This document shows, piece after piece, positions 34,482-46,609 of a stretch of DNA of 64,000 bases. The stretch's first letter is position 1; every line of letters starts with the position of its first letter. The DNA lies in the NCBI GenBank assembly GCA_014058105.1, contig JACGCM010000677.1:434001-498000 (forward strand), read 5' to 3'. The stretch comes from Kingdonia uniflora. Its lineage: Eukaryota > Streptophyta > Magnoliopsida > Ranunculales > Circaeasteraceae. Below the pieces are notes generated by a model that saw only the letters and a list, made by a program, of their open reading frames with translations, ran no database searches and was not told where the DNA came from. The position numbers were made by a program, and so were the translations under genes.

Positions 34482-34779
34482 TTTTTTAAATTTTTTTGGG
34501 TGATGATCAATTAATTCTTCGAGTTGTAGAGATGATAGTAACTATGCAACTTTCTACAACCACTCTCATGACAAATATTGGCACACGACAGTACTATCCA
34601 TAATATTTCTTAAAAGTGGGCCCTACAACAATTTTAAGCATTTCACAGTTTCTCCTAGGGTGTATTTGGAAGCCAATATTTTTTCTTAAGAAACTGTTTC
34701 CTAGGAAATTATTTTAAAGCAGGAAACTATGTTTCTCAACTAATTGGGTTGGAAACATTTTTTCACTTTTTTACCGGGA

Positions 34780-35100
34780 GAGGATTCAGCTACACTCTCT
34801 TTTTACCACACACTCACTCTCTGTTACCACATACACTGCCTATGTGGTATCTCACTCACTCCAACTCACACACTCCACTGACTCACTCAATCACTCACTC
34901 TCTCTTTCTCGCTCCAAAATTCAAATTTTACTATTTCTCTCTCTGTCGGTTTCCCTCCACTCAATCACTTACTTTCTCTCTCCCTTCGATTAAGGTACAA
35001 ATATTTCTCACTCTCTCTCCTTATTTTCATTACCATTGTGGAAATTGTGTTTTAGGAATGTGATGTTGGAATTGTGCTACAGAGGTAATTTGGGTATTAA
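34780..35100. repeat. Low-complexity CACTCACT-rich terminal region
   Basis: Dense CACTCACT/CTCTCT words follow the left terminus. The right counterpart, interrupted by the Harbinger insertion, is GTGAGTGAGTGAGTAAG at 52691-52707 and GAGTGAGTAAG near 46280. They appear to be the degenerate inner parts of long inverted repeats. A 104-codon frame through the left copy is not considered coding. Confidence 0.5.
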
Positions 35101-35179
35101 TTTTCCTTGATTTAACAGGTTAGTGGACGACATCCGAACATCTACTCCCAAAACCTATGGCGAACAGGTTAGTAGTGTG

Positions 35180-35490
35180 CAAAATTAATTCTCTGCAGAT
35201 TTAATAATTGTCGTACACTACGTAGTCGACATGCTATTGTCAAACTTTGGCTATGCGACAATTTAAGAGTGTCATACACCATAACACTTGACAAATTGAC
35301 ATAGTTTAATTATTGAAATTGACATAATTTAATAAGTCAACAATAATTTGTGAGTAAATTGTCGAAAAACTGATACATTGTCAAAAAAAATGTCGATGAC
35401 ATCTGAAATTGATAAAATATTATCGACCGGACATTGTACGATAATAATATGATTGTCGATCTATGGGGTTGTCGACAATATAACTCAGTG
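35180..35490. repeat. TTGTCGA/TCGACAA cluster 1
   Basis: Multiple partly degenerate copies of TTGTCGA and its complement TCGACAA, for example around 35200, 35357, 35390, 35455 and 35470, between the left end of the element and the FAR1 gene. Confidence 0.65.
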
Positions 35491-37149
35491 AAACTTGATT
35501 ATGTTACAGATATGGGGTTTATTCAATGGGTGTGTAATTTATCCTATGGGTACTTTGGCGTAGAACATGAAGGCTATGATAATGAAGTAATTCCCCTAGT
35601 CTCCCCTCCCTAATGAAGAGGTTGATGAAGTATTTTGGTCTCAAGTAATATTAAGTATGGAAGCATTGGAAGCTGTAGAATGAGAAATGCAAGCACACAT
35701 AGACTTCGAATTGCAATATGGGCATTTAAAAAGTGAATATTGGCATAACATATTTTTAGAGAAGCTGGAAGCTTGCCGGGAGTCATCTTCCAAAGAATCT
35801 GATTGGAGGGAATGCGTTTGGGATTGGGGACTTGTAGACTGTACTTAGTGATTTTGGGGTTAACATGTTAGTGTAGTATCTATTTTGAATCATCTAATAA
35901 GATACATGATGTACAACTGTGACCTAGTAATTCCTATCTAATCAAAGTTTTTGTTATGAAAAATAGTATTTTTTTCTTTTGCATTTATGGTTATTTATAT
36001 GTTAGTTTTCATTCCATATGTTTGTCTGACTGTATGGGTTGATTAATTGTATAAAATAATTCTTCCTATATGATAGGATAATAATATGAAAGACTTAGTT
36101 TAACCAAATTGGCCAAAGGTAATCAGAGATGAATCACCACCAAGGGCTGCCAATGAACGTGCGTTGGGTGTGTGTTATGGAACACCTGATGTACCATTAA
36201 TTTTTTGTTTGTGGAGATGCCATATGAAGGGTAAACTTTTGATACAGTGGATGACGCAAGTTCCTTTTATGAACAATATGGAAGAAAGCAAGGGTTCTCC
36301 ACAAAGAAGCGTAACTCTAAAAAATGACCAAGATCCAAGGAGATAGGACGAGTAACATTTTCTTGTTTGAACAACAGCTTGTCGAAGAAAAACTAAACTT
36401 TTGATACAAGTGAACAAGATGGGAAGAAGCGTTCTTCTTACCAATGTGGGTGTAATGCAACTTTAAACATTAATTAGAGATAAAAACTTGGTAAATTTGT
36501 TATTACCAGTTTCTCAGACGTGCATAACCACAAGCTTGTTTCACCTCTCAACCACCATCGTATGAAGATTAATCATTTTTTTCCTGAAGCTAAAAAAAAC
36601 CTAACTAAGACTTTTGAGTTGCACAACATCTCAGTAAATAAGGTGTCTGCTCTATTTCCATACAAGACCTTTAACAAACGTAATTATTACAACCACAAAG
36701 CCAAGGTTAGTAAGGAATGTCTATTGAGTGGTAATGCGCAGACTGTATTGGATTGGTTAAAAAAAAAGCAACTCGAAGATCCTATGTTCTACTTTGACAT
36801 TCTGCTCGATGATGATGACAGAGCACTTAATTTTTTTTTTTGGATAGATGGGCAATACCGAATGGCATATGAGGTCTTTGGGGATGTGTTGACTTTTGAA
36901 ACCACGTATAGGAAAAATGTTTATAGGATGCCATTTGCTCCATTAATGGGAATAAACAACCACTACCAAACAATCTAACTCGGATGTACTTTGTTGAGGA
37001 ATGAGCAAGAAACCACATTTACTTGGTTATTCCATATATGGCTAAAGGCGATGAAAAATAAACACCCGACGACTATTATCACTGACCAAGATACTGCAAT
37101 GGGTGTCACCATCCCCAAGGTTAGTATCGGTGTTATGATCAGAGGAATT

Positions 37150-37445
37150 ATCGGGTAAATGTAGTTTGCCAACAATTTATTATTATAATTGTCGAGAAGT
37201 CTTTAAGTTGACAATTATAAGTGTCATAATTGTCAAAATCCATAAAGTTGACAATTTATTTTGTCGAAAGCCATAAAGTTGACAATTTATATTATCGAAA
37301 GTTATGAAGTCGACAATTTATTCTGTCGATGGCCAAAGGCATCGACAAAATGTATGAGTACATAATGTTGAAGAATTGTGAAATCAACAATATAATGAGT
37401 TAAGAATACATATTGTCTACTGATTGTGTACTCGACAATCTATAT
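37150..37445. repeat. TTGTCGA/TCGACAA cluster 2
   Basis: At least eight GTCGA/TCGAC-containing words in under 300 bases (for example near 37190, 37260, 37300, 37325 and 37430). The cluster lies in what is probably an intron of the FAR1 gene, between the DTAM block and LWHI block. Confidence 0.7.
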
Positions 37446-38596
37446 TTTCTCCCAGGTCTTCCTAAACATCGACTCTGCCTATGGCACATTACACACAAGT
37501 TCCCTAAAAATATTGGTCATGTTTATTGAGATCTATCTACATTCAAAGCTGATATATATATATTCAATTATCCATAATACATATGATCTTGTAGAGTTCG
37601 ATAAAAGGTAGAATGAGCTTATGAAGAAACATAATCTTGATAACAACAATTGGATGCAAGGGATATTTAATATAAGAAAAAGATGGATACCTTTGTGGAA
37701 TAGAGGAATTTTCTATACAGGCATGAGTACTACTGGGTAAAGTGAGTCAGCAAACAATTTCATCAATGGTTGGCTGCTTCCTTCAAATGATCTGTACAGT
37801 TTTGTGATAAAATATGCAACAGCTCTGTTGGAGACATTTAAAATAGATAATAGAGAGGACTTCCAATCCCAACATAGATATCGGCAAGTCGGATCTCATC
37901 AGGCTCTACTAAAACATGCAACAAAGATTTATACAAGGTAGATTTTCCATAAAGTTGAAGACCAATTCAATCAAATTGTGTGTTTTGTAGCAATTGAAAA
38001 GAGCGTAGACGGCAACATTCGAGAAATACTTGTAAAGTCATATAGTGACAATTCAATCAAATTGTGCGTTTCGTAGCAATTGTAAAGTCATATAGTGGCA
38101 ATTTAATTAAAACTTTCATATTGATCCACGTAAAAAAGGAACAATTTTAGTGTAAAGTCCACATCTTTTTTTAGAACAAGTATGTTTTTATGTTATTTCA
38201 TACTGCAAAGTGCCTTTCTTTGTGGAATTATTTTCCCAGGAGAGGTAATAAGAAGAATTATAGAATGGATTGTTAATTATGTCAAGATCACGAATAAATA
38301 TAAATTTTTTTAATAAGACTTTTTCAATTGTAGCCAATATCTTATTACGAATAATTCGGACAACTTCAGGAGAAAAAGGGGCAGCAACGTTCGAGAAATA
38401 CTTGCAAAGTCATATAGTGGACCGCCTGAAAGTTTTGAGCTGAAGATAGACTTTGCCAGCCTAACAGGCCACTGCGAATACAAGTTGTTCGAGTATGTAG
38501 GTCTGTCATGTCGTCATCTCTTTAAGGTTTTCTCCAAATACGATGTTCTCCAAATTCCTGATGCATTTATTCTACCAAGGTGGAAGATTGGTGCAA

Positions 38597-38815
38597 ATAA
38601 ATATTCTCGATCGTACGACGAGAGTTTCTTAGATGGAGAGAACTTGAGGAAATCGTTACGCCATAGCCACCTTTCACTTTGCGCAGTAAACCTATTTGAG
38701 AGCTAATAAATATTTTCAATCGTACGACGAGAGTTTCTTAGATGGAGAGAACTTGAGGAAATCGTTACGCCATAGCCACCTTTCACTTTGCGTGGTAAAC
38801 CTATTTGAGAGGGAA
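38597..38815 (+). repeat. 109-bp tandem duplication in the transposase
   Basis: Two almost identical units share TCGTACGACGAGAGTTTC (starting 38611 and 38720), giving a 109-bp period. As 109 is not a multiple of three it shifts the frame of the region following the SWIM finger. Confidence 0.9.
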
Positions 38816-39559
38816 TCAAAGAATAAAATAAACTTTGAATATGCAATTTCAAGGCTAGACGAGTTTGAGTTATACCTAGATGTGTACGATGCATCTCTAA
38901 CTCAACTCTCAGGGTTGGATCCTTCAATATCAACTTCATTAACTAAGACAGTGATGTCTTCAACTCCTATTTTGGATCCTCTTGTGGTACAAACCAAAGG
39001 CCGTGCAAAAGATGATCACAAGAAAGGTGGCCGATGGAAGGGCAGAATGGAGATAGCTATAGAAAAGAGGAATATGACATGCAAAGGGTGTGGAGTCTTT
39101 GGTAGCCACGACAAACGCACTTGCCCTCAATTGAAATTATTATTTTAAAAAACAGAAGCTGGTAAGTACCCTAAAATAATAAATAAGCACATCCTAACAC
39201 CTTCTGCGATAACATATGCTGAATATTACTAATTTAATTACCTCATTACATTCGTATGGGCTGCCACAAATAATAGAAGAGGGGCACAATCAGACGATCA
39301 TGGTGTAGGGAGTTGTTGAACAACTTTATATGTTTGCATATTAGTTTACATCATTGGGACTTTATTGTTGTACTTAAAATTTTATTTTAAGAGACATTAA
39401 TTACATTAAGTATGATAGAGGGAGCCTGAGTTAAAAGTTGATATTGATACAATATTGTTGTTCTTACTAGATTATTACTCTATAATGTTGATTATATGTG
39501 CATGGGGATCCCTATGTGTTGACAAAGCAGTTTGTTGTGGCCTGGCAAAAAAAATAGGG

Positions 39560-39760
39560 TGTGTATACATATTGTCGACTTGGGCAGCAATTTATTATCT
39601 ATGACGTAATCATCAGCAATTATAAATGTCGATAATTTTGTGTGTTCGACAATTAAAATTGTCAACTGCACCTTCAACTCGACAATTAGAACTGTCGACT
39701 ACACCATGAACTCGACAATTATAAATGTTTTGTCAAACAACTACTTTTGTCCACAAGCTA
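39560..39760. repeat. TTGTCGA/TCGACAA cluster 3
   Basis: The cluster lies between the convergent 3' ends of the FAR1 relic and the minus-strand ORF, with words such as TCGACAATTAAAATTGTC (39650 region) and TCGACAATTAGAACTGTCGA (39684 region). Confidence 0.7.
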
Positions 39761-39837
39761 CAAATATATAGATTTATGCGACAACTATACATCATGAAAA
39801 AACATGCAAATATGTGCAACATTCAAGAAAATAAATT

Positions 39838-40960
39838 GTTTATGCTATAATCTTGTGGGTTAACGTTGTTGTCTTTCATCAACTTCATCCAACCTTGGTT
39901 TGGCACGTCGAAATAGCTCTTCACAAATGCTTTTATAAAATCATTTGAAATCTCTAATTGTATATGCGCCCACCATAGTGTAAAAACTGGAGGAATTGGT
40001 AATAGGTATAACTTGGTATTTAATTTTACGAAGTGTTCATCAGATGTCATCCCAACAAACCAATACTTAGTACTATCAACAAAAATGTTTTCAAACCTCT
40101 TAAATTGGTAATCTTGTTGTTTGCTTTCAGCCAGAACATGGGTTAAAATATTAAGGCCTCCTTGTTACTTATGAAGATGACCACCTTCTCGTAATATATT
40201 GCCAACAAATGACCCATATGCAAATATTTTACGAACACACCATTAAAGTTAAAGGCCTTTAGCAAAGTATCATACATTTATTTCTCCTAAATCATTGTAA
40301 GCTACATCCAACGTCTGACTGAACACACTCTTCCAATAAGAAGGTTTCTTGGTCATCAAGGTACACAAGCACTACTTCACATTCAAGAACTTAAATTGGC
40401 TTTGATACGCATATGACGCAATAACCTTAAACATTGTGTTCATATCCCTTTCAACATCACGTATATCAAGTTGGAACCAATTAAATGGTTGAAACAAAGT
40501 CTATCTTAGCTTGGATTTATGATCAATCTTCTTCAACCTTGAATCGATCATCTCGTTATACTCCTCCCAGGTAAGATCAAGTCATCTTGATATTCCCCTT
40601 TTAGACCCTCTTGAGCAATAGTTAAAAGTTTAGTGAACTACAGACTTAGTTCCTCCCATGTCGGGTCTTCAGGATCTTTAAAATCCCCTTCTTCAATGGC
40701 ACATTTTAGTGTCAGGCGCCATACTCTATGCATCGTAAACACAACCACGACAGCGTAGTTAGAAATTAAACAAAGTAATTTAAAATCAAACTACAAGCGT
40801 AAGATGATAAAGGTACACACACCCATTTATCATTGTTATTTTAAAGATTGAATCTCATCTCTTCGGATATCGTCAGTTTGGTTTCCTGTATAGTATAGGG
40901 CCCGTTTTGAGCTACATCATTAATATTTGGTGAAAAGTAAATTAGAAGTCACATGACAAC
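39838..40960 (-). pseudogene. Unrecognised minus-strand ORF remnants of the outer element
   Basis: A 75-codon frame (40050-39823, MTSDEHFVKLNTKLYLLP...) continues upstream in frame to about 40140 without a start and then dissolves into stops. Scattered readable stretches run to about 40960. No known motif was recognised. A C48 (Ulp1-like) peptidase would be plausible because such genes often ride with plant mobile domains in MULEs, but no catalytic His-Asp-Cys arrangement was seen. Confidence 0.35.
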
Positions 40961-41089
40961 TTACAAGCATGTTGGTTTCGTGAATATATTTGGCGTACCA
41001 CCTGTCATGAGTAGACTTTACCTATCAATCATGGGTTTATACATAAACACACAAAATCAGTGTACACAAGATCTACTCAGAGACTGGAG

Positions 41090-41460
41090 AATAAACTGTC
41101 GAGTATAATATTAGTCGACGACCATCTGAGTCGACCATAAATTTGTCGATGACCATCTGATGTGACAATAAAATTATCGACGCCATCTGATGCGACAATA
41201 AAATTGTCTGCATTCGTATCTTTCGACAATTTTGTAATTTTGTCGATTAAATCGATACAATATTATCGATTACCACAATTGTCGACAATAAAATGTTGAA
41301 ATTAAAAAATTCAACAATATTTAAAAGGCATGATAGACAATATTGTCGATTACCACAATTGTCGACAATAAAATATCAAAATCAAAAAATTTAACATTAT
41401 TTAAAAGACATGATAAACAATATTGGTAATAGGTATTGTCAACTTGGTGTTAACTATGAC
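41090..41460. repeat. TTGTCGA/TCGACAA cluster 4
   Basis: Dense copies, including two nearly identical stretches with ATTACCACAATTGTCGACAA at about 41269 and 41354 (period about 84). Perfect AATTGTCGACAA palindromic cores occur twice. Confidence 0.75.
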
Positions 41461-42399
41461 TATTTTATTCCATAATATTTAATAGACAAAAGGGCGTATA
41501 TATAACATAAAATAATTCAGTACATAGAAAGTCTCTTCTAACAAAAAATAATCTGTTGAATCAATGTACATTACGACAAAAAGTCTCGTACAGTGACACG
41601 TGTCTAAATTAATTTACATTCCCATCTCTCTCACTCAACTTCCTCTGTGCTTTTTCATATTTTGCATTTAATTCATCGTACTTCTACTTTTAATCTTCGA
41701 CTTCTACAACGTTTCCCTCTTAGTGTACAACCAAGTTTAGCTGTAAATAAAAAGAAGGATAATCATGAAACAAGCAATAAATGGTAAATAGGTTTAGATG
41801 TACTAGATTCCTCTATATAAGATTTCATACTCACAACTAAGAGTTGTGGTTCTTGATTTACAACTTTTTCCATCAACTTCTCATTGATAGCAGCCAAGGT
41901 GTCACACTCCAGCGCCTGTTAACAATCATAAATGAATACTTCCCAAAAAATGAATAAATGTCAATGAACTTGTTTCTTCTTGGCATTCTTAATATTTACT
42001 TTCTTTTTGAATTGTAACTGCAAATCTGCAAGTGACTTCTTCAATTCAACATTTTCCATTACATCTTCTGACAACTTTTTATTTGATTCCCTCAGTGAAT
42101 TGCATTCCAATATCTGATAACAAACATGTATGATTGAGGTGACTACGAATATCTATGGTATCTATGAACAGCACAAAAGGAAGGGAATACTAAAACATAG
42201 TGAACTAAAGTAGGGGGAACAAAACTACGGATACCATGTCATTCAGCTTCTTTATTGTTTCATTATAGTCTTTCTCGCAGATCGAGTCGACCACTTACTT
42301 CGCCTGAATGTCTTATTGCAATCTGTCATTTGCCTCTTTTAAACTTTTACATTTAATTGTCTTTAATAGTAACAAAGTAATTAATTGAAGTCACTAAAA

Positions 42400-42695
42400 T
42401 GTCGATTGAACTTCAGATTTGACAATTGATATTGTCTGCTATTACTAATTGTATAGTATGCAAAGGTCGACAAAAAGGCATGTGATAATTATCGATCAAT
42501 ACCCACTCGACAATTTCCAATAATAAGTAATTGTCGATGAGATGGGTAATCGAAAATTCATGTTGTTTGCTAGTTATTAATTGTCGAGTATGAAAAAGTC
42601 GACAAAAAAACATGTGATAATTGTCGATCACAACCAATGCGACAATTTCCAATAACAAGTAATTGTCGATGAGATGGTTAATCGACAATATATAT
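42400..42695. repeat. TTGTCGA/TCGACAA cluster 5
   Basis: A unit of roughly 120 bp is repeated twice (AATAAGTAATTGTCGATGAG at about 42521 and AACAAGTAATTGTCGATGAG at about 42654). It lies in an intron between two coiled-coil exons of the PMD gene. Confidence 0.75.
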
Positions 42696-43459
42696 TACCA
42701 GTCAAATATTAATTAAAAGGTGAGAAGAGTGTGTGCCCACCTTCAACTCGATAGTCTTAAGCAATTCTAATCTTACCCAATCTTCCACCTCCTTCGCTGA
42801 CTTCAACGAAATAACTTCAGACATCAAGTTGGAGATCTCCTCTTCCAAACGACGAAGATTTTTATTTTTCCCCTCAACTTGTAAAAGAGTAGAAGCCAAT
42901 ATTAGAAGAAGGAAGAAATGTACTACTCCAAAGACAATAATAACAATCAGATATTCACATTTTCACCGTACAAAATACCACCCCCATCGCCCAATATCCT
43001 CCCATCATCATTTTCACCAAGATTGACAAAAGTTGGGCAAACCTTGGTGAATGAAACTAAATTGAATCATTTAAAGTATCATTCAGCACAGACGGGGATT
43101 CTATCGTGTACCTTCCTCCCCCTCGTCTAGATTAAAGAGTCCCTTAATTTTCTTTCAGAGAATAGATCCTCCCAATCATACTTCGGCTTGTATGCACATG
43201 GTTCAGTAGCATGCCGCAAACCGTTCTTCTCAAGACAAATGGGATCCCTAGGTACAGGTTGCCTTCGGTTGAATTGTCGCTCTGTTAGCATAGTACGGCT
43301 CGATGTGTTCAGGACTACAAAGGAAACCCGTGAAACTAACAAATTTTTTGAATATATGTCTGTCTTCCCTCTTCTCCAAGTACGGGTCCCAGACAACCTA
43401 GAACATGAATGACATATATATTAGTAAGGTAAATAAATAAACAATATATATTTTTTGTA

Positions 43460-43740
43460 AGCAAAAATTATTGTCGACGTATGGAGGTGCGACAATTAGT
43501 TACCATGATCATTGTTGATATTCCATATAATCGACAATAAGTGTAGCTAAAATTGTCGATACTCAATATAATCGACAATAAATGTAGCTAAAATTGTCGA
43601 TACTCCATATAATCGACAATAAATGTAGCTAAAATTGTCAATACTCCATATAATCGACAGTAAATGACTATAAAATTGTCGATCTTTCACACATTTGACA
43701 ATTTTGATTTCTAAATTGTCGAGTATATAAAAAATGACAC
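43460..43740. repeat. TTGTCGA/TCGACAA cluster 6, 41-bp tandem hairpin units
   Basis: Four units with exact 41-bp spacing: the TCGACA words begin at 43531, 43572, 43613 and 43654. Each unit pairs ATTGTCGAT with ATCGACAAT across a roughly 10-base loop, so single strands could fold into hairpins. The cluster lies in an intron of the PMD gene. Confidence 0.9.
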
Positions 43741-45599
43741 TTATCCAAACAAATTCATAGAAAAAAAATCCAACAAATTCCCATCTTTAAGACTAGAAAA
43801 TTAATACTATAAAATTAATATATTAAATAAATAAAAGTTAAAGGGAACTTATATCCTCAAGCCTATAATTGTCGAGAGCTTCTCTAAACATCTTTAAAGC
43901 TGCTTCACCAATTCTTTCGGTTGTTGTCCTAGTCCAAGACCACCTTGTACAACACACAGGAGCACGAGAATGATTAGGTTTTAGAATTTTAGGCAGCTCC
44001 TGGAAGTGCTAAAATATCTAGGGCTGTCAAAATAAAGAATCTTCAATAATAAGGTAAAAAAAATAACAATCCAGTAACAAAACCAAATAATAGATGCATA
44101 AACTCACCTCTAGCAATGTAGTACAACATACAAGTATTTTAACATTTACTCTCGAAGAAGCGTCTAAGCAGTAATACAGGTGTGTCAAGGTCTCAACTCC
44201 CTATGACCATGTAACCTCTGAGTTATTGTTCTCAAAGAAATTTAGATACTTCACTGACACATATGTCCCTTTCTTGGTAGGAAAAGAAAATATCCTAAAA
44301 CATACAACATGTATGTTTTGGCAACTGACCAAGAAGACAATCTCACAGGTTCAGAGGAAGAAGATGTCTCTACTGCGTCAGGGTCGTGCGCCTTTCTTCC
44401 AAGCTTGTAGGCAAATAAATCCACCATCTTCACCAGTAAAAGAGATATCCCCGCCCCTCCAATCTTCAGATCAAGGTAAACTTGATCACTTTGGAACATA
44501 CAATCTCTAAACACTTGCTTGACATTAGATATTCCCCACTTCCCCTGAACAACTGTTAGATCACCACCAACTCTCAAACCAACTAATCTCCAAGCATTCT
44601 CCGAGGTTATAGTAATCTCGCCTCATTTGAAATAGAAGGTATTTGTCTCTGGATGCCAACGCCCGATGAAAACTGTAATCAATGTTGTGTTGTAGTGTTT
44701 ATATGAAGTGGCTCTAATTCTGCCAAGCCCTTGCAGATTCACTAGATTTTGAACCTTCTCAACCTCCTTACCAATATCCCAAGTAGGACTGTGGTGAAAC
44801 ACTCATAGACAGCTGTGGTTTTCTAAATATAATATAATCACATTTGTCATTATCTAAATAAAAGAAATACTTGCTGAAATTTGGACTAAAACTAAAATAA
44901 TTTGTTGTTTTCAGTACCTGTCCAAGAACTAGAGTTTTCGCTCTGTGTGTCTCGAAGCTCGTCAGCAAAGAGGTGTCTCTGGGGCCATATTCATCAACTT
45001 CTGAACCATTTGATTAATAATTGTTGTCCTTGTGGATATATTCTTCTTATGTGGTTATAATACCTTGTTCTTCAACTGTAGGGTTTAGGAAAGCTTCAAA
45101 TTACGTATTATCGCTCACAGGAGCTGCTTCATCGTAATTGAAATAATCTGTACTAAAAATAGAAGCTTGGTAATCAGTAGTACTAGAGTCTTCTGTACTA
45201 TAGACTTCTGCAGACTCTATGGGAATTTCCTTGTATATTTCCTGGGGGGGGGGGGGGAGGCTGCCACTTGTAGAAGGGCTTTCAAAATCCTCAACTTCTT
45301 GAGGTATCACTGCCACATGAGGGACACTACCACTTGCAGAGTCTTGTTTTGCCCTACTAGAATTTGTTTTGTTTTTTTTAGCAGGCATACGAGGAGGTTT
45401 GTTAAAATTTGGATGCGATGGATCTTCTTATTTTGAAATTAGCCTTTTTCGATGCGAGGCTGTTGGGGGTATCTTCTCTGAGACTTTTAGCTTTGGTGCC
45501 ATCCTACTTAACAAACTCAAATTAAGTACTAACATAGGCATTAAATTAAGCACTAAAAATTAAACACTAACAAATTGCTGATTAAATAAAAATTGACAA

Positions 45600-45960
45600 T
45601 TAAACACTAAAATATTATCGATGCGGTTGTAATCGATAAATAATTTGTCGATCACCAACTTATTTGTCGACAAATAGTCACTATAAATTGTCGAGTTCTC
45701 CACAACTTCGACAAATAATTACTAGAAATTGTCGATTTCAAAAACTTTGACAAATATTTTGTCGATTACAGCCCCCAGTCGACAAATTGGGATGCAAAGT
45801 CTTCCCTTAATTCTCGACACATCATAACTTGACAAATATGAAATTGTCGAAAAACAAATATTTCGACAATATATTTGTCGAGTACAACAGAAACGACAAT
45901 TATTCAGGCAAAAACATAGAAAACAATGTCGATTAATCACACATCGACACTTATGTAAAT
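45600..45960. repeat. TTGTCGA/TCGACAA cluster 7
   Basis: More than ten copies of the heptamers between the PMD gene 5' end and the right side of the outer element. The 142-codon minus-strand frame crossing the cluster (46150-45722) is Cys/Phe-rich and looks like an accident of the repeat. Confidence 0.75.
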
Positions 45961-46609
45961 GTATATCCCAACATAGAGTGTTATATTTGTTGATGTTGTG
46001 CTTAAATCTTAAATTTAGGGAAAATTCTTCAAAAAATTTGTCAAAGAAAAAAAAAGACGTAATAGCATTGCGCGGGAAAATAAAAAAGAAAGAAAAAGAA
46101 AGAAAGATGTTGATATTAAAAAAAATGGGGAGTCTTTGAAGGGAATGCATTAGATTACCTGGTGTATGATGAGTGATGACAGTGGACTAGTTTACAGCTC
46201 CTCTCCACAATATGCGAGAACAATTGATCACCAGGAGAGAGAGTGTGTGACTGAGATAAAGATATAGTGATTGTAGAGGAGTGAGTAAGTTGTCGGAGAT
46301 GACCGGCAAAGAGAGAGATAGTGTATGTAAGAGCACCTCTAGCAGTGAGTGTAGGCTTGGGTATGAATTCTGACAGGCTGGCCCACTAAAAACCTAACCC
46401 ACACCCTACCTTTCCCGGCAGCCAGTAGGGATTTGTGATATGTCTTTTTTTTTTTAGATATTAAAATACCACGAGGTGTTCCTTTTACCGCTGCTAGCAC
46501 CGTTAACCCCAAATCAAACCCAACTCGAGTTTTAACAGTTTTTCCTCCCCTCTCTCTTAAATCGAAGTAAAAAATTTCTCAAATTCTTTCAAAACATAAT
46601 GTAAAACTA

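Larger units (their letters stand above)
36120..39148 (+). pseudogene. FAR1-type MULE transposase relic
   Basis: A FAR1 DNA-binding domain (FDTVDDASSFYEQYGRKQGFS, quoted as FDTVDDASSFYEQYG, about 36240-36310) is followed by stops, then an open frame 36520-36978 holding the start of the MULE DDE domain (FFWIDGQYRMAYEVFGDV, TTYRKN). Downstream come ITDQDTAM (37080), LWHITHKFPKN...H and the GMSTTG block (37720), then a SWIM zinc finger (CEYKLFEYVGLSCRH at about 38473-38517) and a CCHC knuckle (CKGCGVFGSHDKRTC). This is the architecture of FAR1/FHY3-family transposases. Stops at 36976-36978 and elsewhere, and a frame-breaking 109-bp duplication, show it is dead. Confidence 0.8.
41860..45388 (-). 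pseudogene. Plant mobile domain (PMD) plus coiled-coil protein gene, decayed
   Basis: Minus-strand pieces in order: an N-terminal Ser/Pro-rich exon (45388 to about 45119, MPAKKNKTNSSRAKQDSASG); YGPRDTSLLTSFETHRAKTL (45000-44930); the PMD core with RWHPETNT (about 44670), AWRLVGLRVGGDLTVVQG (44600), KMVDLFAYKLGR, AKTYMLYVLGYFLF and KYLNFFENNNSEVTWS then TAG; RWSWTRTTTERIGEAALKMF (43930); VWDPYLEKRKTDIYSKN (43390); and coiled-coil segments near 42890-42730 and 42110-41970 (KLSEDVMENVELKKSLADL). PMD proteins are plant-specific and occur both in host MAIN/MAIL genes and in transposons. Introns hold the TTGTCGA clusters. Several stops make function unlikely. Confidence 0.72.

Noticed and set aside
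34749..35063. 104-codon Ser/Thr/His/Leu-rich frame
   Set aside because: It is an accident of CACTCACT/CTCT low-complexity DNA in the terminal region of the composite transposon.
35180..45960. TTGTCGA/TCGACAA clusters as a CRISPR array
   Set aside because: Repeats are short and in both orientations, the spacing is irregular except in one cluster, there are no unique spacers or cas genes, and the context is a plant transposon.
45722..46150. 142-codon Phe/Cys-rich minus-strand frame
   Set aside because: It spans a TTGTCGA cluster and AAAGAAAG tracts and shows no domain; considered chance.
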